The position numbers and the translations under genes are program-made. This document shows positions 35,501-49,300 of a stretch of DNA of 64,000 bases, in pieces. Positions within the stretch are counted from its first letter, which is position 1; each line of letters opens with the position of its first letter. The DNA comes from Puffinus mauretanicus (taxonomy: Eukaryota; Chordata; Aves; Procellariiformes; Procellariidae). Below the pieces are notes generated by a model. That model was given only the letters and a program-made list of their open reading frames with translations, was not told the DNA's origin and did no database searches. The stretch is from contig JAJKFH010000948.1 in the NCBI GenBank assembly GCA_023333565.1, positions 4,476,001 through 4,540,000 on the forward strand, given 5' to 3'.

Positions 35501-38500
35501 ATACAAAAATTCCTTGCTGAAAAAAGTCAGGGTACTCCATGAAAGTCAAAGACAGTTTTGCCTCTAGCTTCATTTGTACCATCTTTCACCACAGATAATT
35601 TCATCAGGTATACAAAGAAAAATCAACAGATGTTGCAATTTTTTATTGTGCAGCTATAGGCAATATAATGAAACACAGCAGCTACCTACCACAGATGCAT
35701 ATTGTTGATGTAATATGCCACCTGAAAAGCCAGCTCTTGACAGATGTACCTTGAATAAGACTTTTCCCAGGTGCCATGCCAATGATTTCTCTGATAATAA
35801 TTCACTGTATAATATAAATAGAAATATTGATTAGAATAATGGCATACAGAAATAACATATAAATAACTGTAAACTTGCCCTTTCCCTAATTTTCCTTCCT
35901 CATTAGTGCAGAAATATTTTTCATGTTGCTGTTATTGCTAGAAGCTATTTCTTATAATACACCAGCTCTCACCAGAAATTAGAGAAACTTTACATGTTGT
36001 TCAATTGCTTGGAAATTTGTACATTTTTCTCTGCAGAAAATGACTTTGTACAGTTGTTAGAAAACAACTAGTGCTTGAAGAATATAATTGGAGTATCACA
36101 TGAATGTTCCATGAAAATCAAAATCTCTCCTTTTATTGGGTATGATTAGAGAAGGATCAAATCCTGAGTTTCATGTAACAAAATACTGTGAAAAAACTGG
36201 AAAAGATCATTAGAAATATGAAAGCAGGAATTATTTACTTATGACAGATATTACACTTGAAGAGCTTGTCTGTTTCTATCTGCATGTAAAAATATGCATT
36301 TGTAGGTGCAGTTGAAAGAAATTTTATTGAAACTTTTCCTAAAACAACTTCATCTATTTACATATATGTGATATGTTACACTTTTGCAAGGTTTTAGAAT
36401 GGTGTGTCTTATGGATGATTTTGTAATACCTTATTCTGTAATATATGAAAGTGGAAAAACAACTTTTTAAGACTAGGACTTACAGCAAATATCAAATCAC
36501 AACTTTAATTCAAATAAGTCACTGAAAAGTCAAAATTGGAGTATAGGTTAAGCTGCAAGATAAGGGCATGATCCAATTTACTTCAGGTAATTAACTGGTG
36601 TATTCCTTGATATACCTCTCAAAAAAACTGCTTTAAAAGAAAATAGAAATCCTTTCTGGCTAAAACAAGTTATGGAAACATGGAAAGCCCTCTTCCCCCA
36701 CCAAAGCAAATTATCCTTGAGGCATCTGAGATTTTGAATTCCTTGTGAAGTCAGTAACCTACAGTTCATTCTTGTCCCCAGTGAAAGTAATGAGGGTTTC
36801 TTATCCTGGCTGGTGTGATCCTGGAAGTAAGGCCAGGATTTCTTTCTCTTCATATGCACTATTTTTTGAAGCAGCTGAATATATATCCTTTGAGTTTTTA
36901 CTCTTACACAAAAAAAGAATGTTAGTGACACTGAAAACAAAATAGTAATGAGGCAGATTAAAAAACTATCAAGCAAGTCATTTAACCAGGATATATTTTG
37001 TAAAACTTAACATTAAAATCCATCAGTGCTGTTGTCTGTAAACTCCTTTAGTTACAGTTTCAGTATTCTGATTTTCATTGTACAACCCCTTAGACTGTCT
37101 AAACAAGGATAATATATGTTCTTTTCTTAATGTGGAAGGATACAGAAACACAAGTTGCATTGTTGATTACTCTTCTGAAATAGACCCACCGGAAATAATT
37201 TTGTAACCCTGTAGCTCACAGGGACATTTCTTAAGGATTTTTCCCCTTCTTTGAACCTACTAAAACTTTGATCCAGTGAGGATTTGCACCCTATAGGGTG
37301 GTGATTTTCTAGTAGTTGAAGTACAAAATGTCTGAAACATCCATGCTCCATAGCTTAAGCAAAAACCCATTCACCCTGCATCATTTTTCCTAAGCAAATT
37401 GTTTGCCTGTCAAAACATGGGCCAGAAGAGGCAAGAAGTAAGGCACAAAAGCAACAGAAAGCAGGGCAAATGAAATTTAAAGTGTTAAGAAGCTACTAGA
37501 GAGAAGTGTGTTCTGCTAGAAAATGTTTCTTTTACACTTCCTTGGTCCTAACCAAAGAATAGTTAACATTTGTTTAACCACTTCCATATCACCTATTGTC
37601 ACTTTCTGTGTATTGTCATAGAACTACTGCTGCGCACGTATTGGTTTGTCTGCAGGTTCAGATGCACAGGTTACTTTTGCAGGCAGTAATTTTCATCTCC
37701 AAAAATTATGCACCTCCTGCATCTTCAATTGAACAGTGTGAGGTTACATTTCAAATTACCTGATTGATAGTATGTTTGCATTTTTCAGGTACCAGTTTAT
37801 TCTCACAAGAACAATCAGTACCTTGGCCTTAGGCATTTTGAAAATATACTCCCTGAAACCTACAGTTGGGATTTCAAGGAAAAGTAAATGTCTTAAGAGC
37901 GCTCATATTCTGGTGGCCTATGTTCCCAGTTGCCTATGCGTTTTCAAAAATCTGCACATCAAATTTTCAGTGTTAAGCACCACAGCTATCTGACAGGTTA
38001 AAAAAAAAAAGTAAATATAATAAAAATGTGTTTTTCTGAACTTATTTTGTTTATATTTTATCATGTTTGAAACACACCCATTTATCTGTGTTTCTAACAC
38101 ATCTCATCACAATACTTAATAGAACGTCTTTAAAAAGAAAGGACTAGTCAGAATAAAGTGTATTCACTGACATCACATTTCAGATTTTTTGCCACAAATG
38201 AAGTCCCAAACCTATATCAAGTACTTTTCATTAATATGTGAGTTTTCTATAAAGTCCATTCTTTTCACACATCAACTCCAGGGACACATGACACAGTTTT
38301 ATATATCTGAGAAGGAAGATCATGTTCTTGCCCCGAATTTGCTATAGCTCCCACTATAACAAAATTTTCCAGACATTTTTTTCTGAAATTTAAAGCAGCA
38401 GTTTACATGAATGATGTATTTAGAAAGGCCTTCTGAAACCAGTAAACCTTGTGTGAATTTATCCTCTTCTAAAATACTGTCTCTAAAGAAATTACTTCTG

Positions 38501-41500
38501 AAGTACAATGATATATTAGAATTTGAATATTATAAATAACTTCTTTTGACCAGTAAGAATGATGAAAAAAGGGAAGAGTCAAAACCTAATAGGTTAAAAG
38601 GAAAGGGAATGTGTCATCATCTGAAGAAGGGTTTCTTGTTCCCTGTTGTGATGGCAGGTTTAAGTGGTAATTATTGTATAGGTGGAAGCTAACTTTTTAA
38701 CACTAGAACAAATGGATAATCTTTCATAAAGTTTTGCTGATGTTAATATAAAAATGTTTTTTTTTTCCTCTCTTTTCTGTTTTCTCCTCTCAACCATAAA
38801 ACTTTATCTTTCTTGTGCATTGGATGCTTCCTCAACTCCAAAGAGCTTTTCTTTTTGTCATATAAACATCATTTCTTTTTTAAAATGAAAAACCAAGGCT
38901 TTGCTTTGAGAAAATAATGATTTGGAAGAGAGAGAGTAAATATTGATGGGGTAGGCCTGCTGCACAGGGAAAAGTCAAGACCTCATATGTCATTGAGAGA
39001 GATGAATGAAAAGCTGTGTTTGGTGAAAGTCTGAAGTTCATTGATTAAGGGTGAGGAAATGTTAGCCATGCTAATTCCAAAACTGCCATTGGATCAGGAT
39101 GTTGACAAAGTGTTGAAGGGACTGAGGGTAAAATTGACACTAAACACAGTTTCTTCAAAGGATGGCAGGGGGAAAATATTTTTTCTAAAGTTTCAGAGTA
39201 GTTACGTAAGGATCATAGACTTATTCTACCATTCGGTACAGCACTTTGGAAGTGAGGAAAAAAAAGCATAAGTTGTTAACTCTTACAGTGACCATTTAAT
39301 GGGTTGTTGTGTGAAAGGTTTCACCCTTTTACTACATGGCATTAAATGAGCAAAAATAACCCTTTGTATAAAATGTCCATTATGTCCTTCAGAATGTTAC
39401 CAGTTCTAGTAATTTTCCTTATTTTAAGTGAGGGAATAAACCAAATTAATAGGTTCCCTAAGAAAAGAATCATTTTTACAAGCACACAACTTTAACTTGA
39501 TTACTTTGACATAAAAATATGCCAAAAGTGCCTTTTTGTATCAATTATTTGTAATGTTATTTTCAAACCAAACAAAAAGCACTTCTGTTATAGGCCTGGT
39601 TTTCCTAAAAATAATTCCATTGGGATTAAAATAAGGGACCATTGAAACAAAAAAACACGTGCTCATGTTTGTGATGCTGAAATGGAGCTCCTTCTCTCGA
39701 CCTGGAAATCTTTCATTTGATTTTATGTTCTACAAGAATATTTAATCTGCTTCATGTGTCCTGCTTAGCTTATAACGAGGTTGGCAAGCTTTCACAAAAC
39801 CAGCCCTACTTTGCATTGTTGTTGTCCATTCAACACTATTGTGACTAGAATCATTAGCTCAAACTATTAGTTGAGAGTTTACTTTTCCTGATTTATGTGC
39901 ATGATTTAGTGCATGACAAACTACTTTTTGGGAACTTTACTGGTTCTGAAGCTTGTTCAATTTCTGTAGGCTAGCACAGCTTTAAAAATTGTTTAGATGT
40001 ATATGCCTAAATGTGGGTGTGTAAAGAATCTTACTGAAGTTCTTATATATCATTCAAAAAGTATTTAAGCCTTGTCGTCAGAAGCCAGTAATAGGGCTCT
40101 CACCTCCGTCTTAGTTATAAAAGCTTCTCAAGTTCTGGGAAACTTTTGAGCTTTGAAGTTCTGGCATATAAGTGAGATTCAACCACTCAAGCCTTTTGAC
40201 AGTGCTCAGATACATTTATCTTCTTTTTATTTCAAACCAATAGTGAACAATTACATGTGATCTCTTCCATTATCTTGCATGTGTTTTGACACAATGCGAT
40301 AAGTTTTGAACAGGTGATACACGTTTCATGTTTCTTGATATCCACTTCCTTGGTCCTGTGAACATCTTAATTTGTAATGCTTGGGTGCAGCATTTCATAG
40401 GGCTTGCTTGAGGAACAAATGCCTTTGTGGGTTTCCATTTTGGCCCTGACATTACTCTAATTTGCCTCCATTTCTGAAGTGGAAGCAGCTTTCCACAGGA
40501 AAGCTGCCTCTGGCTGAAGTCATTTTTTCTTTCATCTCATCCCATTGTTTCTGTATGCCAGCAATTAAAACCTCTTTAGGTAATGTGCTCTTAAATCTTG
40601 GGGCTTACCCATAGCAATAAATACTTTTACTACACTAAAGGGTCTCTTCGTACTTGTCAAGATGGTGCCAAAGGCCCATTAGCCGAGAACATTTCTTTCA
40701 GAGTTTTTGAGGAAGACCAGAGGGTAATTTTTAATATTTATGTCTGTCTTTTCATTTTCCAATGTCTACAGAATTACTATTTTTGAATACAGTTGGAGCG
40801 TTCCGAGTTGTTTCCTACAAATCCCGGGTAGGAATGCAATAAACTATAAGATATGCTCCTATAGAGCTTTTTCTATCAGGTACCAGATTTTCCTCATCTG
40901 TAATACTGCACAAAGCTGATGTTGCAGATTCCCTGATTTTCCACTGCATATCTCATGGGTTTGTCAGCTTCTTTAGTTTTATATACTGTACCTATAACAC
41001 CGTTAACCCTCAAGAATCCTCAGGCAATAAGTTGTGAAAGATATATAACAAAAGGTAGATGGGAAAAGAAGAATTCAGTATTTCAGAGTTTTATCTGAAT
41101 ATATTAAAAACCTCTTTGTTCATACTGTAGGAAAGGTCTGTTTGAGTTTAAATTAATACCTAGTATGTTGCATCTACTTAATTTTTAAACTTCATTTATT
41201 TTAGTGAGGAATCTTGCTATTTATTATCTTAACTTTCAAAGTTAAGAGGCACTGATCTACAAAATTTTGGTATAATTATCACCATTAAACTGGAACAAAA
41301 AGGATCCAAGTGTTATTAAGATCACTGATTCAACATGCATTTGTTTCAAGGCTTACACATAATATGTGTTTAAATGTGATTCCTCCACCTCCTCATTACT
41401 TTTAAAATGGCTCTTTCATTATGGGTGCTAAGATTTAGGAGGAAATATTGTACCTTAGCATTTAATAATTCATTTTAAAGTGCTAGTTTAAACACATCAT

Positions 41501-43329
41501 AGCATAATATCAGATGCCATACCAAACATCCAACCAACAAAAAAGTTCCTTAATCACAAGAAATGGACCAAGAGTGTCTTGAAGTTATGAATCTGGATTT
41601 GAACACATTGCCAAAAACTGATAGGCTTCATGGTAATTTTCTTGAAAAATACTCCTTTCACATTTTCCATGGATTGTGCCATGGCTCCCATGGAATATTC
41701 TCTGACAGATCATCCTGTCTTGGAGGCTGGAATTGGTTTGGGACCTTCACCTAAGAATAGACTTTAACCTGATACTTAGGGTGCTCTCAAGATAACTAGA
41801 GTGTGTGTTTTAAAATCCTTCAGGCAGTGGAAGGAATTGGAGCCCAGGCTGTCCATCTGTTACATGAGCATCTTGCCATTAGTATGTTGGATGAAAGGGT
41901 GCAATGACAACAGTCTCTGAAAGAAATACCTCCTCTGTTTTCCAAGATTCAATAACTAACTTCACAAGTTAGTGAAGGACTCAAGACTCAGCCCTTAAAA
42001 GAGGAAGACACTTCACTACATTCTGGAATAAGATACCTAGTCCCTGAAATGAAGTTGGCCAGTATTTCTTATTGGCAACCACAGATGACTTTCACTTAAA
42101 TCCTCTTCCTGTCAATTCCATTCTTTTTCTCTCCTCCAGTTGTATAGGAAGTATAGATGCATCATTTGTTTTTTTTAGACTCAGCTATCAGGGCTCAAGA
42201 GCCTAGAATTGCTTATCTCAGCACTTAAATCTTTCTATGAATTTCAAGATGAATTATTTGACCTTAACAGAAACTTGGGGTGGAGGCAGAACCAGGCCAC
42301 AGAACATCTACCTCAGCCTCCACTCTACATGTGAAAGAAAAATAACATTAACAAGAGTTAGTGTAACATTTACAACTTGTTTTGACTAAAGGCAACATAG
42401 CTTCTCATTAGTAAGCAAAAATCATCCTTCACCTATATATAAAGCATATCTACTCCTCTGAAAGATACCACAAGTGGCAGCTCAGAGCAGAAAAATCCTT
42501 TATGTCTTAAGCAAGACTCCTAAACACATCCTATTTTAACCCTTTCAAAAAACACCATACGCCGAACTCAGCTTTCAGTGTTCTTACATGCCATACAACT
42601 TTCAGGAGACTCAGTGTTATATTCAGGGGTTATCTCTACTATATACAGTTACCAAAGAAAATGCTTTGAGAGTTGCAAAAGAGAGGTAAAAAAGGCAATG
42701 ACTTTTGATATCCACACCTATGACTGTTCCAGTTCTGCAGGTTCTGTGTCTAAAAACATGGATTTATGCAAAGTCAGTCATATGGCATACTTTATCTGTG
42801 GTAACAAAAGTGTGAGGTTTTTGTTTTTCCCTATACAGAGGAAACGTAGACTGCAGAAAAGAATTTTCTGTACTACATTGAGTAAATTATTATTTAGAGT
42901 AGAGGAATATCAGTTGTTTCAAGAATTATAAAATGGATAAAAGTTCGGCTGCAGGAGATCAGTAGTGATATTACTCATGATGCAGTTCATCCTAGTTAAA
43001 GTTTTCATTGATGGCCTTGTATAAAAAATAGGAGTGTTCCTTCTCTGGTGTTGGAAGATATCATCAGTACAGAGAAAGAGGGGTGTATACAGTAAAAACT
43101 GAGTGATTTGAAAGCTGGAAAACTGTCCCACACAACTTGATTCTGTGTAGAAGGACATGCATTTACAGACTAATAACAATATTATTTTGCTATAAATTGT
43201 AAGATCAGAAGTTGGAAATAATAGAAGAAAAAGATCTGTGTTTAACAGCTGATCTTAATATTGACTGAGATCTGCATTCCAAAATGGGAAGGAAGAAAAA
43301 CAAAGGGTGACTTTGACACAGGAAAAAAT
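32522..43329. other. Long AT-rich unique stretch, no gene recognised
   Basis: About 10.8 kb with no gene, LTR or LINE that I can support. The longest frames are 132 codons (minus, 36,578-36,976), 117 codons (plus, 42,578-42,931) and 105 codons (minus, 33,034-33,351). None has a recognisable domain, and most overlap frames on the other strand or T-rich sequence. Poly-T and poly-A runs occur near 38,758 and 37,999. It includes the perfect short hairpin at 40,485 noted separately. Confidence 0.55.
40485..40507. other. Perfect 10-bp inverted repeat (hairpin)
   Basis: GCAGCTTTCC, a 3-base ACA loop, then GGAAAGCTGC form a perfect 10-bp stem. The flanks do not extend the pairing, so it is too short for a microRNA precursor. 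It may be chance. Confidence 0.7.
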
Positions 43330-43540
43330 AAAAAGCCAAATATAATGCCTATAAACAAGTTATAAACCAAGTATAGGAAAAAGGTTTCTAATCACTGCGA
43401 CAATGAGAGTTTAGAACAGCTTCCCAGTAGTATTTGTGCAAACAAGACTTTATTAACATTAAGATGGTCCTGATGCTGTTTATGAGAAGAATTTTATGAC
43501 TGGTTGACTATGATTAAAATCTTTCTAGCCTATACTTTTT
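43330..43540 (+). repeat. Ancient CR1 LINE 3' fragment
   Basis: The segment matches the 3' coding end and 3' UTR of old turtle-like CR1. AGGTTTCTAATCACTGCGAC (near 43,384) corresponds to the RRFLTI block. AGTTTAGAACAGCTTCCCAGTAG fits the FWNSLP block, and AACATTAAGATGG...CTGTTTATGAGAAGAATTTTATG fits the FKTDLDKLM block, followed by GACTGGTTGACTATGATTAAAAT. All frames are broken. Orientation is plus. The 5' part and terminal repeat are not recognisable. Confidence 0.7.
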
Positions 43541-46237
43541 GTCCAGCCTTGTGGAATCTGGAATCTGCTAGCAAAAATACACTGTTTAAGTACAAGTTAT
43601 ACTGTCAAAAGTCACCTTCTCAAAAATGGTTTGTTTTGTTTCCACAGCCAATATAAACTATAAAATACTTATTTGGCAGGAAAGATCAAGGTAAGTAGGA
43701 AGTGCTTTGCCAAATCGAAGTGCTTTGCCAAATCAAAGTGCTACAGTACTAGTATACAGTGCATTGGTTACCAAAGGGTATGGCCGATGTACCCATGCTG
43801 GGTCGTAATTTCTAGGTAGGTGGAAAGAATGCTGGTATCCAGTTAAAAGAGAGGAAGACAGTTTTTCAATGATGGGTTCAGAAATCCCAAATAGGCTTAA
43901 TTTGAATTATATTTCAGTTCCATGGGCCTTCCAAGGTTCCATTATTACAGACATTCAGTGTAAAGTTCTGAGGGAATTAAACATTATATGGCAAATCTGC
44001 TCATTATGTGCCTTTGTAATCCTTTACAGAGGTCAAGTTTCAAAGGATACCATTAAATAGATCAGACTATTTTAAGCCAATTTTTAAGGTATTTATTTTC
44101 CATTGGAATTGAATTTTCCTGAACTGCTCTGATATCACAAGAATTCATATTTAAGTGACATTTCTAGCTGTATTTCTTTCCTGATGCCAATTACACATTT
44201 GAAAGGATCCAACTCCATTCTAGCTTATATGGTTTTCTACATGTGAGTAACTTCTTTAGTTTAGCCTGAGTCGTTACAGATTTATTCTGGAGAAAGAGAA
44301 AAATGTTGTGTCCAATATACTAGTTTGCTCAGTTTGCTTAGAGTTGGAGTGCCATTTTAAACAGACAATAAATAGAGTGTATGTATATTTTTTTTCCTGG
44401 CTCAAGGATCCATAAAGGACCTGCAATTCTAGTATGAGCTCTATTTTTTCTCGGTCAAAAATTATTTTCTCATGTGTGAATCAAATTGAGCTTGTGTTTA
44501 ATTCTGAGTTGCAATAAACTCCCTCTAATGTTCGCAACGTCTTTTGTTTACACTTACACAGGTATAAAATGAGTGAAATTCCACTTAAGTGAATGTAGTT
44601 CTGTGGTACCTCACCCACAGCAACAAGAGGTGAGTATGTTTTGGTTGGAGATCAGACTGATGACTGCCACTTGCAGTTGTGCTTTGGTTCAGACAAAACT
44701 GATTAGATGCAATCAGAAATTGATACTGAGGGGTCCCTTGGTCCATAACATTTTCACTAAGAATCTCATTCACTTTGGGTTTTCAGTTGCCCACATGTAA
44801 CTATCTAGTGCTATTTGTAATGTCTGGGGGTATTTCACCTGGAATCCAACCAGCGGTTAGGACTCCCAAAGATGTGACATCATATCTGCAGCTCCTCATG
44901 GATGTCTCAGATCTCCTTGTTATCTGAAAAAAAAAATAGGTGTAAATGTGTGGGAAACAGCAATCAGGCCATATATTTGTATCTGGTGACATTCTACATT
45001 AGGGAAGAAAAAATGCCAAAGGAAAATCTGTCTTGGACTGAACACAACAGTGCAGAAAAAATAAGCTGCAGCTTAGAAAGCATTTCATATTTTTATTAAG
45101 ACTGTGTGGGGTGGGAAACAGCTACTGTTAAACTGGAAGAAGATTTAAAATGGCCATTTAAGATACATGTTGGAAGTGTTTTCAGGATTGTTTACACCAT
45201 CAAAAGAGCATTTGATAGCATGGAAATCGGATTTATAGGCATTTCGATGTGGAGAAGCACTTCGTAAAGTCTTTTCCCCTTTGCCTTCAGTTTTCATCAT
45301 TGTCGGAGAGAAAGCTGGAGATGGACTGCGGATAGTATGGGTAATAACACTGTGCAGGAATTCTTTTTAATCATTTTCGTAGCTAATATATTCTCTGTTC
45401 AAGTAATAGAATATATATTGGATCTGCGTCTGCTTTCCACTGTGATGGCATGCAGTAACTAACTCTGTTTAAGTAATTTTGGGTTCTACCAGCATAAATC
45501 TGTTGTAAAAACATAATCAGGACCATTTCATCCTGTGGCTGTAAACAAAATATGCGTCTGGATTTTCTTGTGAGAATTACAGTAAGACTATTATTAAAAG
45601 AAAAAAAAAAGACAAAAAAAGAAAAAAGGAAAAAAAAACCCACCCCCATACATAATGAGCTACAGAGATTAATCAAAACCCCTTGGCACCTTCTCATCCT
45701 CCCTCTATTCAGTCTGTTTTCAGACATAAAACCTCAACAGTAAATTCATTGCTTGTTTTAGTCGGTTGACTATATTCTTATGTTCCTGAGTTAATGCTCC
45801 AGCAGTCAAGCTGCTTAAAGACTTTTGAGATGTTATATAGCTTACACCAAAAAGGGAACATACCAAACAACAAAACAACAAAGATAAAAGTAGAAATAAA
45901 TAATCAGATTTAGTCTTAAATGTATCTCATAAGGAAACGTCTGGGTAGATCACTGTCATATGGCTAAAATCCACAGAGCAGCTATTTTATGTCTCTTAGG
46001 AAACTGTCAGGAGTTTCTTTTTTCATTTCTGTTGGTATCAGAACTTTCCAGAGCTAACCAGAACTATACTTATGTATAGAAGTGGGTCTTTATGCTATGA
46101 AAAATGAAAGTATCACTCAGTTATTGTATTGCAGCAGCCCTGTACTATGCAGTGTCAAAACACAGTGGGATATGAACCTTACCTCTAAGCACCTCTTGGA
46201 CTAAGCGGGCAAGAAAAAGGCAAAGCGTAAGAAGAGA
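43541..46237. other. Unique DNA with an 18-bp tandem repeat
   Basis: No gene is recognised. At 43,702-43,745 GAAGTGCTTTGCCAAATC is tandemly repeated twice, with an 8-bp partial third copy. Around 45,600-45,650 there is an A-rich low-complexity tract ending in CCCACCCCC, which explains the 114-codon Phe-rich minus frame at 45,383-45,727. Confidence 0.55.
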
Positions 46238-46325
46238 AACACCACAGAAAAAGTAAGTGATTTGCCTGTGAATCAGGGCTGTGGCAGAGGCTTTGAACAA
46301 AATCCCGTGTCCCTGAGGATCCCTG
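46238..46325 (+). repeat. MIR-like SINE fragment
   Basis: The order ACCACAGAAAAAGTAAGTGA, TTTGCC, CTGTGGCAGAGGC, TTTGAAC, and GTGTCCCTGAGGATCCC follows the 3' part of a MIR consensus (AAGTGACTTGCC, TGGCAGAGCC, TTTGAACCC, CTGACTCC) as I recall it. It is short and diverged, so confidence is moderate. The 122-codon frame that starts in it (46,262-46,630) has no independent support. Confidence 0.5.
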
Positions 46326-49300
46326 AGACTGGGGACCTGCTCTTGCTCCCTCTTCTGCTCATGTCTCTCAGCAGATCAGCTGGCAATGTCCACCAGATCT
46401 GTGGGTGCCTCCTAGCAGCTGCAGGTGCTGGCAACAGTTCACAGTTCTTCCATGCTTCTTCATATTTTTTTCCTGAATGTAGAGTTCCTTCTCCTAATGT
46501 TTCTGTTTCGTTTGGCCTTTTCCATGCTAGGAGAAACGTAATGCTTCTGTTAGGAGCAATGAGAAGGACAAAAGATCCCAAGCCTCCTGACTGTCTCTGC
46601 AGTGTCCTGCTCAGTAGGGTAATATTTTAATTTGACCTCCACACTTCCATTTTCTTATAGGAAACAGCTGTTTGCAAATCCACGTTGTAAATCCATACTC
46701 ACACAGGAAGCCAGTCCCACTCCTCCAGTGTTTGCTGGCTCAAATCACTTGAGACAGATTTGGGCTCATATGAGTACATGGGTTGGGTCTCTAGCAGTAC
46801 GTAGCTGTCTTTGTGCTTGGCAATCTCAGGAGGATGGTGCCATCTGACTCTTTTCTTTTTTAGCAGGTTACCTCTACTCTCACTAGAAAGTGACAGCACT
46901 TTTACTAGGGTTTCTTCACCAGGATTAAGAACTCTGTAAGGATTAAATGTGATTTATGAATATACAGCATTTCCCAGCTAATACACTAACACCTGCAATA
47001 GATGCTTGCGACTAAAGTGCATGTGCTAAGCATTAGCATACTCATCACTCCTGATGCAGATACCTGATGAGACTGTTAGGCAGGCAGTCACAGTCAGGCA
47101 ATGAGATATCAGTCACGTTGAGCTGTCTCATGAGCTGAACCTAATCTCGCCTAGTTGAGTCTTTCAATTCTGTTTCTTTTTTTCTCATTTTTAAACGAAT
47201 TTTCATGTCAGTGTTTTTCTCTCCAGACCCCAAGTTACTAACTATTACCACCTCAACTATTTCATTTCAGTCTTTGCTTTTACATTTCTCATCTTGGCTT
47301 TCATTTATAAACTCTCGCAGGTCAACACTCCTCTTCAGAAAAGCTAAATGAAGGTCACATAGCTGTGCCACACAAAATCGGGCTGTGCGTCACACCCAGG
47401 GGTTACATAGCAAACTGCCAGCATCCTTACTTTCAGTGATTGTAGGCAAGATTCATCCCATCCACCTTCAACCAACTAAAGTCAAAGATCAATTAGATGG
47501 AGGGAGAAGGGCCCCCTCCTGAAATGAATTCATCCTGCCTTAAGACAATTTTCCAAGTGAGGTGGGACAAATCACATCCAGAGGTTCCTTTATTGCTCCA
47601 CTGATTGCGAAAGGAGTCTAAGTTACTAGTTGTGGCCAAAAATCTATGTACATTGGGGTTGGGGGGAAGGGCGTTGGAGAAGATTATCACCCTACATAAC
47701 CAAAAAGATTTTGTTGTCATGATACAGAAATGGAATTCCAGGAAACTGCAAACAGCTGCATTATTATCTGTGATAATTTGAAAGGAAACAACTTATAAAA
47801 GCTTTTATATGAAATTACCAAGAAGCTAGTTTTCAATTTATTCTGAATACTTTTTTTTTTTTTTTGCCTTTCTCTCATGCCTACAGATCTGCCTTTTTTA
47901 AAAGACTTTTCAAAAAGATGTGATCAAATATCATGCTTAATCTATAATAATTTATATGAGGTTTAGGAAAGCACAGGCCAATAATTTCTCTGAATAAAAA
48001 AGTGGATGGCAAAATGAGAATGACACGTGAAGAATTAAATCAACAGACTGAAAAGTGTTTGGACGCCATCTCGTTTACTCCAAAAAGCTAATTGAATCAA
48101 AAGAACCTCTACAAACGAACATTTATAAAGTTGTTCAATAGATTTTATTTCAAATCAAGGATTAATTTTGTGAACTGGATTAGAAAGACTCCTTTGTAAA
48201 TAGATGTCATTCAGTTCTTAAAATTGGATTTATTCACAGGTGATGGCTAATTAAAAGTAAAGAATGGCTCTTCGCACTGGAGGCCAAAAAAAAAATTCCT
48301 TTAATCCATATTCAAAACCAAATTACTCATGACAATAGTGCACAAAGTTAAACCACTGTGTGATAGTGCTGCAATATGGCCTGTCCTGTAGAGAGCTGAG
48401 TTCAAGATCAAACAGGGATTTTGCTTTGTAGACTGATGGAGGCTGGGAGACTGTTGAGAACTAATGAAAACATTTTCCTCTGGGAAGTTTCTGTTCATGT
48501 GCAGATGTCTAACACCCACTGTGAGTTAATTCAGAGTGGCATGAAGCAGTAGCTTCACATACACAGAGACTTTCTGCTGCTTGGTGAGCATTGGTGGTGG
48601 AGCATTGTAAAGGAGGTATCTCACCTCACTACATTATGGGATGCAACAAAGCTTTTTTTTAAGAAGGAGCATAATTGCATATAACTGTGATCTAAAGAAG
48701 AAAAAAGAAGAAATACAGGGAAAGCATTTAGACAGGGGAAAAAAAAGAAAATTTAGTACTACAATGTACATTTCTCATGCTTCTAAGATGTGGAAAGGAC
48801 CTATAATGTTGAGACGTGGCAATCTGTAAATAAGGTTTCCATAGAAACAATGCTGAAAGTTCACTCAAAGGAAACAAAGTCTTACCAAAGCTGCACATCT
48901 TGTAATGTGGTATAGCAAGCTATTCTAGGCATCCATTCAATAAGTCTCCTCAAAGAAGATAACCAGGTTTGAAAAGTTAAATTTTGATCTAATGGAATTG
49001 CCTAACTCTGCATCACATCCATAAAATACGGGTAGTCTAAGCTACATCTATGTTATGAGGGTTTGTACTACCAGTAAAATTAATAGAGCAATAATACAGC
49101 ATTAAAGAGCTGGCCTAACACACTTTTCAATGCCTTTGAGCCTATTTGCCACTGTAAAATCCTATTGACTCTATTCAGTCAAAATGAGAAGGATTGAAAC
49201 TTAATTAACTTACATTACTGAACTTACATACATGGAAAAAAAAAAAATTCTAACATCCTAGAAGCATTTGTGAAGGTTTTATGGGAGTTATAAATTATAC

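Noticed and set aside
36578..36976. A 132-codon minus frame in the long gene-free stretch
   Set aside because: It has no recognisable domain, overlaps a 66-codon frame on the other strand, and lies in AT-rich DNA where isolated frames of this size occur.
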